NCBI GenBank assembly: GCA_930367205.1 | Contig: OV884009.1 | Span: 40,185,841-40,249,840 of the forward strand | Source of the DNA: Acanthosoma haemorrhoidale | Taxonomy: Eukaryota > Arthropoda > Insecta > Hemiptera > Acanthosomatidae | Length of the DNA: 64,000 bases | Reading direction: 5' to 3' | Shown: positions 17,690 through 30,499 of the stretch, one piece after another | How the letters are laid out: each line of letters opens with the position of its first letter | Numbering within the stretch: position 1 is the first letter of the stretch | Notes under the pieces: model-generated | Databases searched by the model: none | What the model saw: the letters and a program-made list of their open reading frames with translations, nothing else | What the model was told of the DNA's origin: nothing | Position numbers and translations under genes: made by a program

Positions 17690-18665
17690 CTTTGGTTGCT
17701 ATTAAATAATAATAATTTATAATTCCTTCTGAATCCTGACTCTAAACAAATAATATGTAATATATTAGAAAACCTTACTTGGAAAAAACGAAGCATTATC
17801 CTTAATGTTAAATTAGGAGGCTTCCATATACATATATCTATGACCACATGTATTGTGAAGAAGTTAAGACACTTGGATTTGGTCATAGATCCGTCTTTTA
17901 GATGAACGAGAACCAGTGTCCATAGTGGATATTGCGTACATTTGTATTCCGGTCAATGATCTGGTATTTTTACGAACGAGAAACATTTCCCTGATATTTT
18001 GACTGCACCCTTGGATTTTATTAAATATCCCAAACTTTGGATAACGCTATAATTCCGTCTAAAGGATAGAAACTCCTTAAGTTTCGATTTGTAGTTTCAG
18101 AGTTTTCGAATACAACACATTAGTAAAACTGACTAGGAGTAAACAACGCGTTAGGCTTACTGTTAAATTAGGAGGCTCTCATTTACATATATCTATGACC
18201 ACATACGTTGAAAGATAAGTGGAGAAGTTAAGACAGCTTACACTTGGGTTTGATCAAAGATTCCGTATTTTGTCTAACGTTGAGATTCCTTCAGAACCCT
18301 GGCTCTAAAGGCAAAAAACTCCTAAAGTTTTGATTTGTAGTTTCAGCTTTCTGAACCGACACATATTAGAAATACGGATATAGTGGAAAGAAAGCATTAC
18401 TTTTACTGTTAAATTAAAACGATTTTCTGGCCACATTTCGAGTATCAAAAAGAAGCACAAGACTGCTTACTGCTTGGATTCGGTCATGGAACCGCTCTGG
18501 ACTAGAAATAGTATTCCTTGTGGATATTGCGTACATTTGGATTTTGACAAAGATTCATTCTTTGGTGAACGAGAAACAGTCCCCTTAGCGGAGACTCTAC
18601 TTTGTGCCATGGATCTTGTCTTTTGGTGGACGAAACCCATTTACCCTGCTGTAGGAACGACAAAA
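17690..18665 (+). repeat. Three diverged units of an unknown repeat in tandem
   Basis: Three successive units share AATTCC(T/G)TCT or ATTCCTTCAG, then GTTAAATTA(GGAGGC) (17808, 18163, 18408), CATATATCTATGACCACAT, GAAGTTAAGACA, (C)TTGG(A/G)TT(T/C)GGTCATAG and GGATATTGCGTACATTTG. Spacing varies (about 245-355 bp), so they are old. The third unit carries a 64-codon frame that I regard as fortuitous. Confidence 0.65.
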
Positions 18666-18669
18666 TAAA

Positions 18670-19740
18670 AGATCCGTTGATCTACGATGGATCCCATCAT
18701 TTCGTTCGTTTTGATCGTTCCTTCTTCATGATCCGTTAAGTGTTCAACACATCTAACTGAATAACTTGGATAATATTACCAGCTCTCCTAGACATCCTTT
18801 GTTTGTACGAAGGGTCATGTCGAACGTTATTCTACTAAATGATTAGAAATAGCCTTGCCTAGAGCCAAACAGGCTAGTAGTTACATAACTCCGGTGAGAA
18901 CTAAGGTCACATAGTTCTTTATGAGGTATTTTGCTATGAATTTATTTTACTGTCATACTTGCTGTTTTAGCTCCCCTGAGATTTGATTCGCCTACAGTAT
19001 CAATCATTTCACAATCGAGCTGTCAGGCCCAAATTCTAGCTCTGCGCCCCGCTAGGTGAGATAACCATTTCGAGATGAGCATTTATCCACCTACGAGGCT
19101 ACTACGTGGAACCTCATTTGCTATCTTGATTGATCGCTTCTGACTTACTATATGGTGGCTGCGCCCCAGATTCTGTTCGATCATTGCATAAGTTCAAAGG
19201 GGAAATCTGTCATTATATGATTGCCCAAAGTTTAAGTACCTAATAAATAAGCCCAGTAAAGATATACCGTTTATCTAGGTACGGGCGATCTTCATATATA
19301 TAGTTACATGCAACAATTACCGATCCAACAACAGTAAATTGCTAAGAACGCTTTTTAAAAAAAAAGCTCACAATAACGGCCTAGTTTAGAGTAAAAACTT
19401 CATACGGGATGGCTAAATGGGTAAAATGGACAGAGAAACGAGAGGTGAAGGTATGGACTTTATGTGAAGTGTTGTCAAACATGAATTCCAGATCAGTGTT
19501 CTACGGAGTATACATAAACATGATGGTAGGATTATATTATATATATATATATATATAGCTTGTTTGTTTCTTAATTCGGAAGTTTCGGTGTAAGCGACTG
19601 CTTAAAGTAGAGTCGAAGCCTCCTAGCCCCCGCTAGCTCGACGGTGTTCGCTTTGATCAGTGTAATAGCCACAGTACAAGTAGACCAGAGGTACACAGAA
19701 TCTGATCGTCACGGTACTGATTGCTCAATGCTTAGACAAG
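18670..19740. other. Anonymous sequence
   Basis: No recognisable gene. A (TA)n tract is at about 19536-19557. Confidence 0.5.
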
Positions 19741-19744
19741 CCTA

Positions 19745-20060
19745 GCTGAACTTTGTGAAGCCACAGAAGTCCAGTAGTTCTTGAGATACAGCACTTTAAA
19801 AATTACTAATTTTCCAAAAAAAATGATATTTTAAGTTTTGGGTTAACTGTTTAGCCAAATATTGGGAAAAATACTGATTGTTATAAGAGGTGAAGCTGTA
19901 GAAAATCTACTTAGCTTTAATTTAGGTACAAAACAACGCCTTTAGGCTTAGTGGTTAACTTATAATTTACAAATAAAACAAAACATGAGAAAATTGGATT
20001 TTGAGATGATACGATCTAAGACTTTTCCATGATGAAAACCTCTATAAAACAGTGACCTTT
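19745..20060 (+). repeat. Left long inverted repeat of the 19.7-22.4 kb element
   Basis: It pairs with the reverse complement of about 21985-22450 (minus the MITE). The agreement is imperfect, with small indels, but the order of matching words is the same over about 300 bp. Confidence 0.65.
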
Positions 20061-20609
20061 ATTTTGCACAGTTTCATAAGCCTATTATAGTACTATGGTC
20101 TATGTTATAATTTAATAAATAAGATATTATATTATAATATACCATGATGAGGAGTTTTCTTGTTAAATTAAAACTTTCTTTAAATTTGTTTTGAGTTTTG
20201 AAAAAATATTAACATATAAAATTTCAATAGCAGTAAATTTTTAGGAAGGTTTTTAGGAAGGAATAATTGACAAAAAAATGAACTATTTAAGCTTTGTAAT
20301 TTACATTATTTTGATACAAAGTGTTTGATTTGTTAAGGGTCCTTCAACTCATTATTTTGTGTAAATGCCAGGTGGTTGTCCTGGAGGAGAGGGAGTGAGG
20401 AGAGGAGAGTTAACCGTCGACGGGAAGGCGAATCCTCTCTTCAATCACCCCTCCCGGGTCCTTCTCCCCAGTCTTATAGCGCAGTTCGTGATGTCAATAT
20501 ATTTTACAGTCTCTTATTCATTACGAATGGAGATGTTGGATCGTGATTGTGCTATTTGTGATAGAGGGTAGTTATATAGGACTCCTACATTTTTGGTGAA
20601 AACAGTTCT

Positions 20610-21986
20610 TTGGCCAAAGAATGGGAGAGGAAGAATGGTAAGGTTCTTTTGTTTAAAAAGAGCAGTTCAATTGAAGTTCATGTAAAATCCCGTAATAGTT
20701 ATAGTAATGAACGAATGATAACCGCACACCTGAAGAGGAGAGAGCAGCCGTTCATCTCGTTCATCAACGCTCACATTCCACTTCAAGAGTCGGTGCTTTC
20801 TGTGTGGAATGAAGGTACCTAAGGACTGTGGAGTCACCCAGAGAAGAATGACTGTACACAAACCTAATTCTGTCTATCTAGAGAAATCAGCAGATATGAG
20901 AGATAAGGTTTTGGAACTAGCTAAAAGCTGTAATGATGAGTACTGCAAAAATATGATGGACCGTATTGAGCCCAGTCTAGATATTAAGGCTGCTGGGGGA
21001 CGGTTCCATTTGGTGTATAACAATTTAAAACAATATATAACATTTATAACCATATAACATCTGGTATAAATGGTATACCCTCTTAGTTGACACCGAGTGT
21101 TGAACAAATTTGCTCTTTCTGAAAAATAATGATGAAGAATGTCAATTCACAGCAGATCAATTGATGCAACAGGTACAATGTGAAGACCCTACTTGGAGAA
21201 CTATTAAAAACTACCTCATTCAGAGTAACGGCGAAGACATCCTAATAATTGACAAAAAAACTTCCACTGTATGTTCCAGGCACATCGGTCACAAAATGTT
21301 AACAGATGCCTCTTACGAAGAATCACCTACTGTTAAAGAAGAAGGATTTTGGGAACAACTGCTGCGATTATAGTTGAGGGCATAAGGTCACAAGTGTACA
21401 ACGTTACAGAATACACTCTACCACATGATTTTATGGAAGCAGGTGAAGAACTCATCCCAGAATCTCCAAGAGCCTTTAATGATGCTGTTGTACTGAGTAA
21501 AAAGCGTGATCTGGCCAAGTGGAGAAACAAAATGGACTGCCGTCGCCCTTGAACATATTGCTGCTGTAAGGCCTGGTTCATTTCTCTGCCCTCTTTTAGT
21601 TGGTGTAACTGCATTGCTGTACAAGACGTTTGAGTCCCGTAGATTAATTGAAGTGTTATCAGAGCTAGGTTACTGGTCCGCTTACACAGAAAGTACACAG
21701 TATGAAATGAATATATCAATCAGCTGAAGAGGTGGATAAGGGGGGAGTTATTCCATTCCAACAATTTCATTATCGTGACAAAGCTGTGTTAGCTGCAGCC
21801 CCGATAAAAGATGTAGTTGAAACGTTCGCCCGTGCAGACATTGTTATTACCACTGTTCCTGACTTAGTGGCTTTATATCAACTCAAAATAGATTGCTCAC
21901 ACTGGTGGTTAAAATGGCTTCATGAGGTGATGTCAAGTTTTCACTGTAATTATAACACAACATGCACACGTATAATGTATTTATAA
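20610..21986 (+). pseudogene. Decayed gene of a multicopy hypothetical family
   Basis: Adjacent plus-strand frames read as consecutive pieces of one protein separated by frameshifts and stops: 20809-21057, 21110-21373, 21349-21552, 21506-21727 and 21732-21986. Recognisable parts are an N-terminal MRDKVLELA...DIKAAGGRFH segment, a middle segment ending EYTLPHDFME, and a late segment with AVRPGSFLCPLLVG...LIEVLSELGYWSAY. This order resembles, from memory, a repeated unnamed protein in insects, molluscs and cnidarians with ARPR..SPL.(F/V)G...LID.L...GF..SY; its function is unknown. At least two frameshifts and a lost Cys after the GRFH segment mark it as broken. It sits between long inverted repeats. 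Confidence 0.6.
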
Positions 21987-22450
21987 AAAAACCGGAAAGT
22001 TTTCTAGTCATGGATAGGGTTTAGATAAAATCATCTCCAGAATTCAATTTTCTCATTTGTTTTAGTATTTTTGCTATTTATAATTCAACCATTGGGTCTA
22101 CAGGGATCGTTTTGTGTTTGCGTTAAACCAAAAAATATTTTCTACAACATTACACAGGTGGTCTGAAAAGTTTCCGACCTCAACATGAAGATGATTATAA
22201 AACAAATAAAAGCTAGTGAAAGAAAAGCTTTGTTAGGTCGGAAACTTTTCAGACCACCCTCGTACTTCTGACAATTTTTCTCCTACGATCAGTATTTTCC
22301 CAAATATTTGAGTCAACCAACGCAAAAGTTGACCCAAAACTTACAGTTAAACTTCTTTTTTGAAAAAAATACCAATTTTTGATGTGCTGCATCTCGGGAC
22401 CACTTACACTTACAAAGCTGAAGTTCTCGCAAATTTAATCTACCTTAAAA
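21985..22450 (-). repeat. Right long inverted repeat of the 19.7-22.4 kb element, split by a MITE
   Basis: Its reverse complement follows the left repeat (about 19745-20060) through both halves on either side of the mariner MITE. This shows that the MITE came later. Confidence 0.65.
22153..22262. mobile_element. 110-bp mariner-type MITE
   Basis: Perfect 24-bp inverted arms lie at 22157-22180 and 22235-22258 (outer part GGTGGTCTGAAAAGTTTCCG). A few mismatched terminal bases follow, then TA on each side (22151-22152 and 22263-22264). TA duplication and this TIR type are typical of Tc1/mariner. The 54-bp interior is non-coding, so it would depend on a transposase supplied elsewhere. Confidence 0.9.
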
Positions 22451-24033
22451 GTGGTAAATTTGATTTTATTCTTTTCGCTTCCAATATTCAGACCTTGTAT
22501 AGAGTGTACCGATGGTACAGGATATATAAAATGTAGTATGTAAATAGATTCGCCTAAGAATCTATAGTAAATAAAAGTTTTTTTTTTTAATTCCTATATT
22601 TCGTAATAATCACAAATTCGTTTAAAATAAGCGAAAAAATGCGAAAATTTCACTATTTTTGCGAAAATCTGAATACGCACTAATACATTTTGTAGGATAA
22701 CTCTACATCTGGATTCATAGCGTTACTTATTAATTACTAATACTCATACACTAAAACATAACGAACTATATTAAAACCAACTACTGGATATTTTGTGACT
22801 CTCCCAAATCCGGATTAATGTGGGCGGGAGCAATCCCGAGTGACTAGAATATATACGAAATAAAGACAAATGTAAATAATCTATTTTATATATTTAAAAT
22901 AAACTTTAAAATTTTACATAAAATATTTGTTTATAGTTGCTTGTTTTGTTTTTTTTTCTCATCCTTTCCCAAGCCGAGTTATGAGCATAACTTCTATATA
23001 CATTTTTATTAAATTAATTCTCATTTTGAAAATGACAAAATGCTTATTTTTTTAATTTTATTTTTAAGTATTTGGCTGTCCGGATATGGAAGAACCTTTT
23101 ATGGGAGATTCTACATTATATGCATAGAAATATCTCATTTAAAACCTTGTAATTAAATAGTTTTATCATATAAAAATTATCCAAAACTAATAATTCTTTA
23201 CTTCCAAAATCAGCGTGACTTCAATTAACGTCAGAATAGAGAACGGCATTATTCAGTAACGAAATAATTCAGTAATGAAATGGCGATGTCTATTACTTGA
23301 CCTGACCTTACCGCGAGTGCAAATGCCACTGGCGAATACCTCAAAAGTACCCTCATCTCTAGTATCCTGTACCCTGGGAAGGTCTGAAAAAAACTTTGTC
23401 TAGTCACGTCACGTGTCCAATATATTCACTTCTCAACGATGAACATTCACTGAAGCACAAAACGAAAAAGAACAACAAAAGATAAATTAATAATAAATTT
23501 AATGTGAAACAACCCCGCTACAAAGGTTGTTACCGACACACGAGCATCATTCATAACTAACTTAACAACGGCTAAGAGTTTCTAAGATAGGGGAGTTGGG
23601 GTGGGTTTTATATGGGGTAGTATTTTTCCCCTTCTCGATGAAGTTTCTTGCTAGTTGTCAAAATAAAACAATGTCTTAGATAGGTATACGTTTTTTGTTA
23701 GTTTTGTTGAGTTTATTTCTTGAAACTACCCGAACGGTAAGAGGCGTTTCAAGAATGTTTTTTTTGATACCACGTCTCAAACGGGTATTGGTAGGTAGGT
23801 AGGTTTCTCCGTCTACAAACCAGAACCAAGAAAGCCCCTGCTGGTCGTTCTGCTCTTGTCCTCTAGTCAACCTAGATGCATTTAACAAACAGGATGTTAT
23901 TTAACTCATTAATTACTTACTAATTAAAAACAAATTATTTTCCTATCATGTTGAGTAAGGCATCAAATTTCAGGCCGTACATTAATATGGTAAAGATTGA
24001 TAATATGTTATCTATTTAAAAGTATCATTTCTG
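22451..24033. other. Anonymous AT-rich sequence
   Basis: Only short T-runs and tandem GGTAG near 23790-23802 are visible. No gene supported. Confidence 0.55.
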
Positions 24034-24126
24034 GTATGAATGAGAACATTGAACACACTTACTTATTGCCCAATAAGGCAGATAGTAATTTTATCACAAT
24101 AAAGATTTGATAGAATAAAAAAAAAA
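24034..24126 (+). mobile_element. Jockey-family 3' terminus, strongly 5'-truncated
   Basis: TGGTATGAATGAGAA, TTACTTATTGCCCAATAAGGC and AGTAATTTTATCACAATAAAG, then a short A-rich tail, match the last ~90 bp of the family. Confidence 0.8.
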
Positions 24127-25420
24127 GTATTCTTAAAATCCCTTAAAATTAATGTTCGCAACATTAATTTGACGCGTGTTTGACGTAGAGAAATAATATT
24201 TTGCTTTTTATGTGATATTTTATGTCCCATTGATAAAAAAACTAAAAGCAATACCATGATAATTAAGGTTCAGTAATCACTCAATGCAAATGAAAACATG
24301 TCATTTGTTTTATCATATTCAGGAGGGTATGATCATAATGATTCGGACGACTTAAATAATAGTGTGTAAAGATTATTTTTGTGAAGTACTATTACTAAAA
24401 TTTAATAAAACTCTTAATAAATTCTTATTCAAAGATGTTTCCTTGTCCTTACGAAACCCTTATTTAACTGATATATAGCATTTAGCCTAAATTTGTAAGT
24501 GCAATTTTCTTTTAAATTTTACATCAAATCCACATCATATCCTTGAAGAAATTAATATTATTTAAAATGAAGTTCTTAGTATTTATATAGCACATTAGTT
24601 AACGAATCTAACTAATAACTAGTAAAAAATGGTCCGAGGGTTTGATTTCCTAAAAATATTTTTCCTATGGAAAAGGGTATTGACTGGATTCACTTGATCT
24701 CCATTGGGGAATGCAATAGGTTTTTCGACTAACAAAATATTGGATTCGATTAACAAAACTTTTTCCCTGACATGTTACGGCACGATTAGGAATTACATAT
24801 ATGTTGTGTTTTTTAAAGGGATAAAAAACGCCATTTAAATTTTTACTGTTAGTTTTTTTTTTATGTTTTGTATGGGTGGCTTCTTCCTTTCCCACTCAGG
24901 CCATTCTTTTAATTAAAAGTTCTTCCACACGTCATGATGTTCATTTCCATTCATTAAAACCAGTCTTTTGATACCCGCGTTAGGGACATGGTAGGTAGCC
25001 TATATTAAATTAGTATCAGTTGCTCACAATTATTGTGTTTTATTTGCCCAACACCATTTTCCCCACTCAATGGGCCAGTTTGATCAATGGGACCTAATGT
25101 GTATATAATGTACAAATATAAATATTTGTCTCAATTAGGACATTTTTTTTCTTGTTTTGAGTTTCTCCGATGCTGCTGTGTGGATTCTACCCCCACCCCT
25201 ATCCCCGCTAAGGGAATTGATTTTATTTCTCGGTAAAATTACCCTATTGTTAATGTGAGAATTTGGTGAAAATATGCTGATCACCCCAAGTAACGTGATG
25301 TACCACAGGATGTTAAAACTTTAAAATTTACCTTTACCATCTATCGGGGGAAACGATGGGTCGTTTTGTTTAAAACACCCGGTAGATGGATTTTAAGAAT
25401 GAAATTGGAAGTATCTGTTG
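24127..25420. other. Anonymous sequence with one inverted repeat
   Basis: CCATCTATCGGG (about 25338) and CCCGGTAGATGG (about 25378) can pair with one G-U wobble around a ~30-nt loop. Nothing else stands out. Confidence 0.5.
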
Positions 25421-25429
25421 TGTTCAGTT

Positions 25430-25640
25430 TTAAATATTGTATGTAAGGGATTGTAAATGTTAATTACAAAGTTTGGTAGCTTACGTACATGTTGTATATA
25501 GTTTATAAAAGGAAAGTGGATTTACAATATTTTACCATGTATGTAATATGTTGTAATGGTTATATGTTTTGATTTAAATCATATTATAGCATTTAGGTTT
25601 AATGCAGATTTATTCTGTTACTGTTTATTAGTTAGTTCAG
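25430..25640 (+). repeat. Dispersed repeat, copy B
   Basis: Partner of 13425-13700; see the shared words listed there. Confidence 0.5.
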
Positions 25641-27950
25641 TTAATGTTTATGGTAGGACTGTAAGTTGGGTTATAAACATACCAGGTTATACCGAAGAAA
25701 ACCCGAACGCTTGACCGGATATTGCAAATGTAAATTATTATTATCTCTTATTTCTACTGTTACGTATCTCTTCGCAATAAAGAGTGTGTGTGGATACTCA
25801 GTGCGGGAAAGGTATTTTGCGTTCAAAATCAATGCGTTAGAAGCAATCCAACTGTACAGCATTCAAAGATAGACAGCGGAATGAAGATGGACTACCAGCT
25901 GGGTAGGTTGCTCTTACTGCACAAGTGGACGGGCCCTTCGGTCGGAGATGTGTGTATAAATTATTCTGCGACGGGCCTCAGCCCAAAGCCTCCCTTAGTG
26001 CCTCCTCAGCCTTTTCTTCATTTATCCTCCCTACATCTTATTTATATCTACTTCCCCTACCCTACCATTGCCCCAATGTCATATTCTTCACATCAACGAG
26101 GACAATTTAAATTTTGGCACGTCGTGGTGGTAATCTCGTTAAAATATATAAAGGAGAACCCATCTTCGGTAAAATTTGAATTGTTTTATAATCGAAGGAT
26201 AATACCGAACTAGAGTGAGTCGTGAAAAAAAAACATTAAATATTTTTAAACGGAATTGTAAGATGGATATAATTTCGTTTACACTCTTCCCTTAGAGATT
26301 GATGTGTACACACCGACGTAAGCTATGCAAACCTTATTAGCCCTAAATATCCGCCCACTAGTAGAATATAAACAATCCATGACCAGAACCACTTACAGGG
26401 GCCTTGTTCAAATTTTACTTGGGTGGTGGCATTAGCATCACTTACAGAGTATCAAATTCTTCTGCCTCGCCGACTCTGGCCAAAGGAGAGATATTGCCTT
26501 CGCAATTTCCTGCCAACTTCAAGTGAATTAAATTCTCTTTTAGTATTTATAGGAGTGAAAAGAGCTCGTTGTCATAATGGTAACCCAAACAAATGAGATT
26601 TAAAGATCTTTGTTGGATTGGACCAGGCAATCAAAAAGGAGCATAGTTACGCAACGCCGTAGGATTTCAAACTATTTTTTTTCTTCATAAGTGTACTATG
26701 TTAATAAATATATATATATGTAAATACTGTATCATTTTCACATGGCTTGAACCATTGCTTTTCACTCTTTGTACAATTTACCATTCGAAATTTTCATTTG
26801 ATCCTGATTTCTTAGGAAATGTATTTAAACTTCTAACACTAGCGATGCTCAGTAGCTGTGCATGTGAATCTATTTTCGCATGGGCAGTAATTCTATAAAA
26901 TCTTGTCCGTACGAATACGAATATTGAATTATTGCTTTAAATTATACATTAAAATATTTACATTGGTTTAATAGGCAAACTTGCGCACAACAAATACACA
27001 CACAGTGAAAGGTGGGGAAAAGTTATGCATATGATTTTTATTAAATCTACATTGAAACAAATTATATCAAAAAAATATATATATATATAACGCAAAGTAT
27101 AGAACTAGATCCCGAAAAATAGACTTTAACATAGGATTGAGTAGCAACAACAGTAATTTTATGTAAGGCGAAACTATACAAAAATAAAACCCAAAATAAC
27201 CTCGGAAACAACGCGATTGTTCGTCTGCCGTTATATAAGAACTCAGACTGTAGTTTGCTAAATTATTTTTCTAAAGAAGTGTCAATAACTCAAAAACAGG
27301 TGCAAAAATCTTTTTCCTTTCTCGATAATTTGTTGTGGAATCGCAAACAAAAATAAGAGGCTTCGGAGGGACTTCACTGCATAATAATGCAATTTGAGTC
27401 AAACATGACTTTACATATACGATAGGTTGTACCTGATGGGCAGCACTAAATACATTTCTAAAACTGAAGTTCGTAAATTTCAATATTGCACAGTGTTCCT
27501 ATAACACGGGTATCGTTTTGCCTTCTGTGCTCAATTTCATGATTCGTGTGTTAAAAATGACTTCCAGCAATTACTAGTGGAAAAAAATAAGGAAGTGATT
27601 TAAGGATTCTATAGCGAACCTACTATTTCCATAAGGACCAAGTTTAATATGAATTATATATTTTCTTGGTACCATATTTGACTTTGGGAGACGACTATGT
27701 TCCCCAATCGAAATAGTAACGTCCTTAAGATAATACATTACAGTACCATTTCCTTACTGAACTGGAATATTATGGGGGGTAGTTTTTCTTTTCTTCTGGG
27801 CATTGTGCATTGTTTACCGCATTAACAATGTCTTCTGCTCCATTCCGGGGGGGGGGGGCAATATCCGTCAGAATCGATGTCACTGTCGTCTGATTACTTA
27901 TTCACTTCTATCGGATTTTTTCATCACCCATAATTTCCATAAGCGTTGTA
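25641..27950. other. Anonymous AT-rich sequence
   Basis: Several 60-140-codon frames occur near 25670-26210, but codon usage is dominated by AT bias and I recognise no family. A G12 run is at about 27847-27858. Confidence 0.5.
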
Positions 27951-27959
27951 ATCTCATCA

Positions 27960-28315
27960 AGGTATGAGTAAGCTTGTCCTGCCATTTTTGAACACGGGAG
28001 TTTTCGGGGAAAACCTCATTCTTGTTGATGATAATGCTCGACCTCATAGAGCAAAGCTGGTTGAACTTTATTTAGAGGAACAAGGGATCATGCGTATGAA
28101 CTGGCCCCATTGTTCATCCGATGGAGCATGTTTGGAATTAACCCCAATGCCAGCTACATGTGTTCGTCTTGTTCAGGTAGCTTGGTAGAACTTGCAGATG
28201 CATTAATTGAGGAATGGACTTCTTTGTCCCAACATTTTGAGCCTTATAAGGAGTAAGAAACAACAATGTGAATCTTTAATTCAAAGCAGAGGAGACCCAA
28301 CAACCTACTAAAGAT
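27960..28315 (+). pseudogene. Tc1/mariner-type transposase C-terminal fragment
   Basis: The frame at 27964-28188 reads GENLILVDDNARPHRAKLVE, which matches the second catalytic-Asp segment of Tc1 transposases (DNAxPHxA). The following NWPHCSSD matches the next conserved block (WPxxSPDLNPIEHxWD), but the third acidic position is garbled. A shifted frame then reads VELADALIEEWTSLSQ, another the final SLIQSRGDPTTY, both typical of Tc1 C-termini. The N-terminal HTH half is missing and no TIRs were seen. Confidence 0.8.
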
Positions 28316-30265
28316 AATGGAAGAAAATAGATAAACAACAATGCCTTTTATTTTTAAAAAAATGTAAAAATTTGAATTGCTATTTTTTCTAAATTATCAA
28401 TGAATATTCGTTTCTTTCAACACTTTCAGGTATCGTATTTTACCCAATAACCTAATAAGTAATCTATTGAATAAATAAGTGGTCCACTTCAATTTGTGAG
28501 CAGTTTTTAATTAAAATAAATACACACATAGTATCTTTACTAATTTAAAATATTGTATGCTCTTCGAAATAGAAATTTTTTTGTAAACATAATTGGAACA
28601 ACTAAAGATTAATAGTGGTGAGGTGCTTGGACAAACTAACAAATAATCAGATTATTAAATGACGACAAACAAATTAAAACTATTAGTGGCTAAATGTTGG
28701 AATAGTTCACAAAACAGGTTTTACCGGTAAAAAAAATATAAAGGTCTGGACTGAAACTTCGGTTTTTCATAATAATTAAACAGCGTGTTATTCCGGTGGG
28801 GCGTGAGTCATTTGTCTAGTTTTTATTCAAGGGGATACCTGCACCTCACCTATCTTGCTTAAAGAAAAAAAACGGCAATTCTTTAGAAAAAAAAATATAT
28901 AATATATTTTTCGGCAAATAAGGAAGATATTTTTCTTTCGTTTTGTACAGCTGGAAAAGAAATATGACATTCCTGCTATCAGGTCGCCAACACTAAACAG
29001 TACTCCTCTCCCCATTACTAACCAAATCACCTTAATGAACATTCCTTTATTTTTTTTTATTTTCATCGTCACGAAAGTATATCAACTCTTATGTGCGGCA
29101 CCGCTATTCTGAAAAAGATTTCTTTCAATGCTTTTTCTTTTTTTTTTTTGCATTTCAATTTTTTTATCCCTTAGTTTAAAGATATTTTTCTTTTGAGAGC
29201 CTGTGCCTGTTAAGGTATTATGACTACGGGGGGGGGGGACGCGTAATAAGACGTCTTCCATCTTGCTCTCACCGGTCATACCCTCATTTTCTTTCTCCCC
29301 CTCATTATCCTGACCTTCACTCCCCTGTTATACCATTTTTGTTTGTTTTATTTTTTTGTTACCATCCAGCTCGGATAGTAACCATCATTGCAGGCCATAA
29401 TATATAATTTAATAATATTTTTATGTATTCCGCTTTCGTAATAGAACGGAAGGAGTGCAAACTTTCAGAATTTAATATTGTATAAATAGAATGAAAGAGA
29501 TTTAATAAAACCTTTGTACTTGGATAACGCTCCGAAAGTGTGGTAAAAAGTTGCAGGGGAAATATTTTTCATTATTCCGTTTTGTTAAAAATTCAGTTAT
29601 GATTTCCACGATTTTAATCCAGTGACGTGAATATTTGAGACGTTAAATCTTATGGGTAAATAATTTAGTTTTCATTATTCTTGTATATCCATTAAAATTT
29701 CAGTTTGATGGCCATTTCGTCTAAATTTTTCCCGTTTGCAATAAAAGTTAAAGGTTTCTATATATTTTTACCTAAATTTAAATATAAATGTTCTTCAATT
29801 AAGACTTTGTTCATAATCAACAGATCACCCATTGAGATGTTAGTCCTTCGCTTTTGACTAGAAGCATTGCATACTAGCACAAGTCCATTTCTGTTTAGTA
29901 TATATTGGAAATAAATTGGTTTTAATGAATAAGTAAAGAAAAAAATATAATGCCTGAAGATGCACATTTAGGACATTTTTCTATGTATTTTATAATACGG
30001 GAAGTGTGCACCAAACAAATCACTGCCTTGAATTTTCGTATGAGCAAACGTGCCTATAACTCGCACAAAAAGTGGTATACCATTTATGCATTTATGCGTT
30101 TATGCGCTTTCCGTAACTCTCCTTTTTCTATTTTGATTACATGCTAATAGATTTTAAACGTTCATATTACTTCAAAACTGAGAAACCAGAAAAGAATGAT
30201 AAAATATCTTGAAAAAGATTAGTAGAATCCAGTTCTGTAACAAACATATTGCTGCTCCTTTGAAA
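28316..30265. other. Anonymous AT-rich sequence
   Basis: There is a G11 run at about 29229-29239. No gene supported. Confidence 0.5.
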
Positions 30266-30267
30266 AG

Positions 30268-30322
30268 CATGCACTCAACTCTCCCGATGTCTAAGATAGA
30301 TCGGAGGTGGATTGAGTGCTGG
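30268..30322. repeat. Imperfect 50-bp palindrome
   Basis: GCACTCAA-CTC-TCCCGAT on the left pairs imperfectly with ATCGGAGGTGGATTGAGTGC on the right around a ~10-nt centre. It could form a hairpin; role unknown. Confidence 0.5.
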
Positions 30323-30499
30323 TCATCGCATATTTATGCTGGCCATTGCTCTCTGGATGCTCAGTAACGATCTTTCGTTGAAATTCCCTCAGGCTAAAAG
30401 GAAACCTATACTGCTCTTACACCTCTCAAAGCTTTAAATGTAGCTCCTGCTCTCTCCAGAATGCCTCTAGCATACGTGCGATAAATAAATTTAGATTTC

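Larger units (their letters stand above)
19745..22450 (+). mobile_element. Decayed transposable element with long imperfect inverted repeats and a broken gene
   Basis: The stretches about 19745-20060 and about 21985-22450 are reverse complements of one another along their length. Shared words include TAAGTTTTGGGT(T/C)AACT, TTGGGAAAA(A)TACTGAT, TGTAGAAAAT, ACAAAAC and ATGAGAAAATTG(G/A)ATT. The right repeat is interrupted by a 110-bp mariner MITE (22153-22262). Between the repeats lie fragments of one decayed gene, all on the plus strand. Long terminal inverted repeats enclosing a gene indicate a DNA transposon or a similar mobile unit. Outer ends and a target duplication could not be fixed by eye. 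Confidence 0.6.

Noticed and set aside
25788..26213. 141-codon frame as a gene
   Set aside because: No recognisable domain, composition follows the local base bias, and an overlapping frame is equally open.
29949..29975. Third hammerhead-like core (CTGAAGATGCACATTTAGGAC)
   Set aside because: The GAAA part is missing, so the core is not satisfied.
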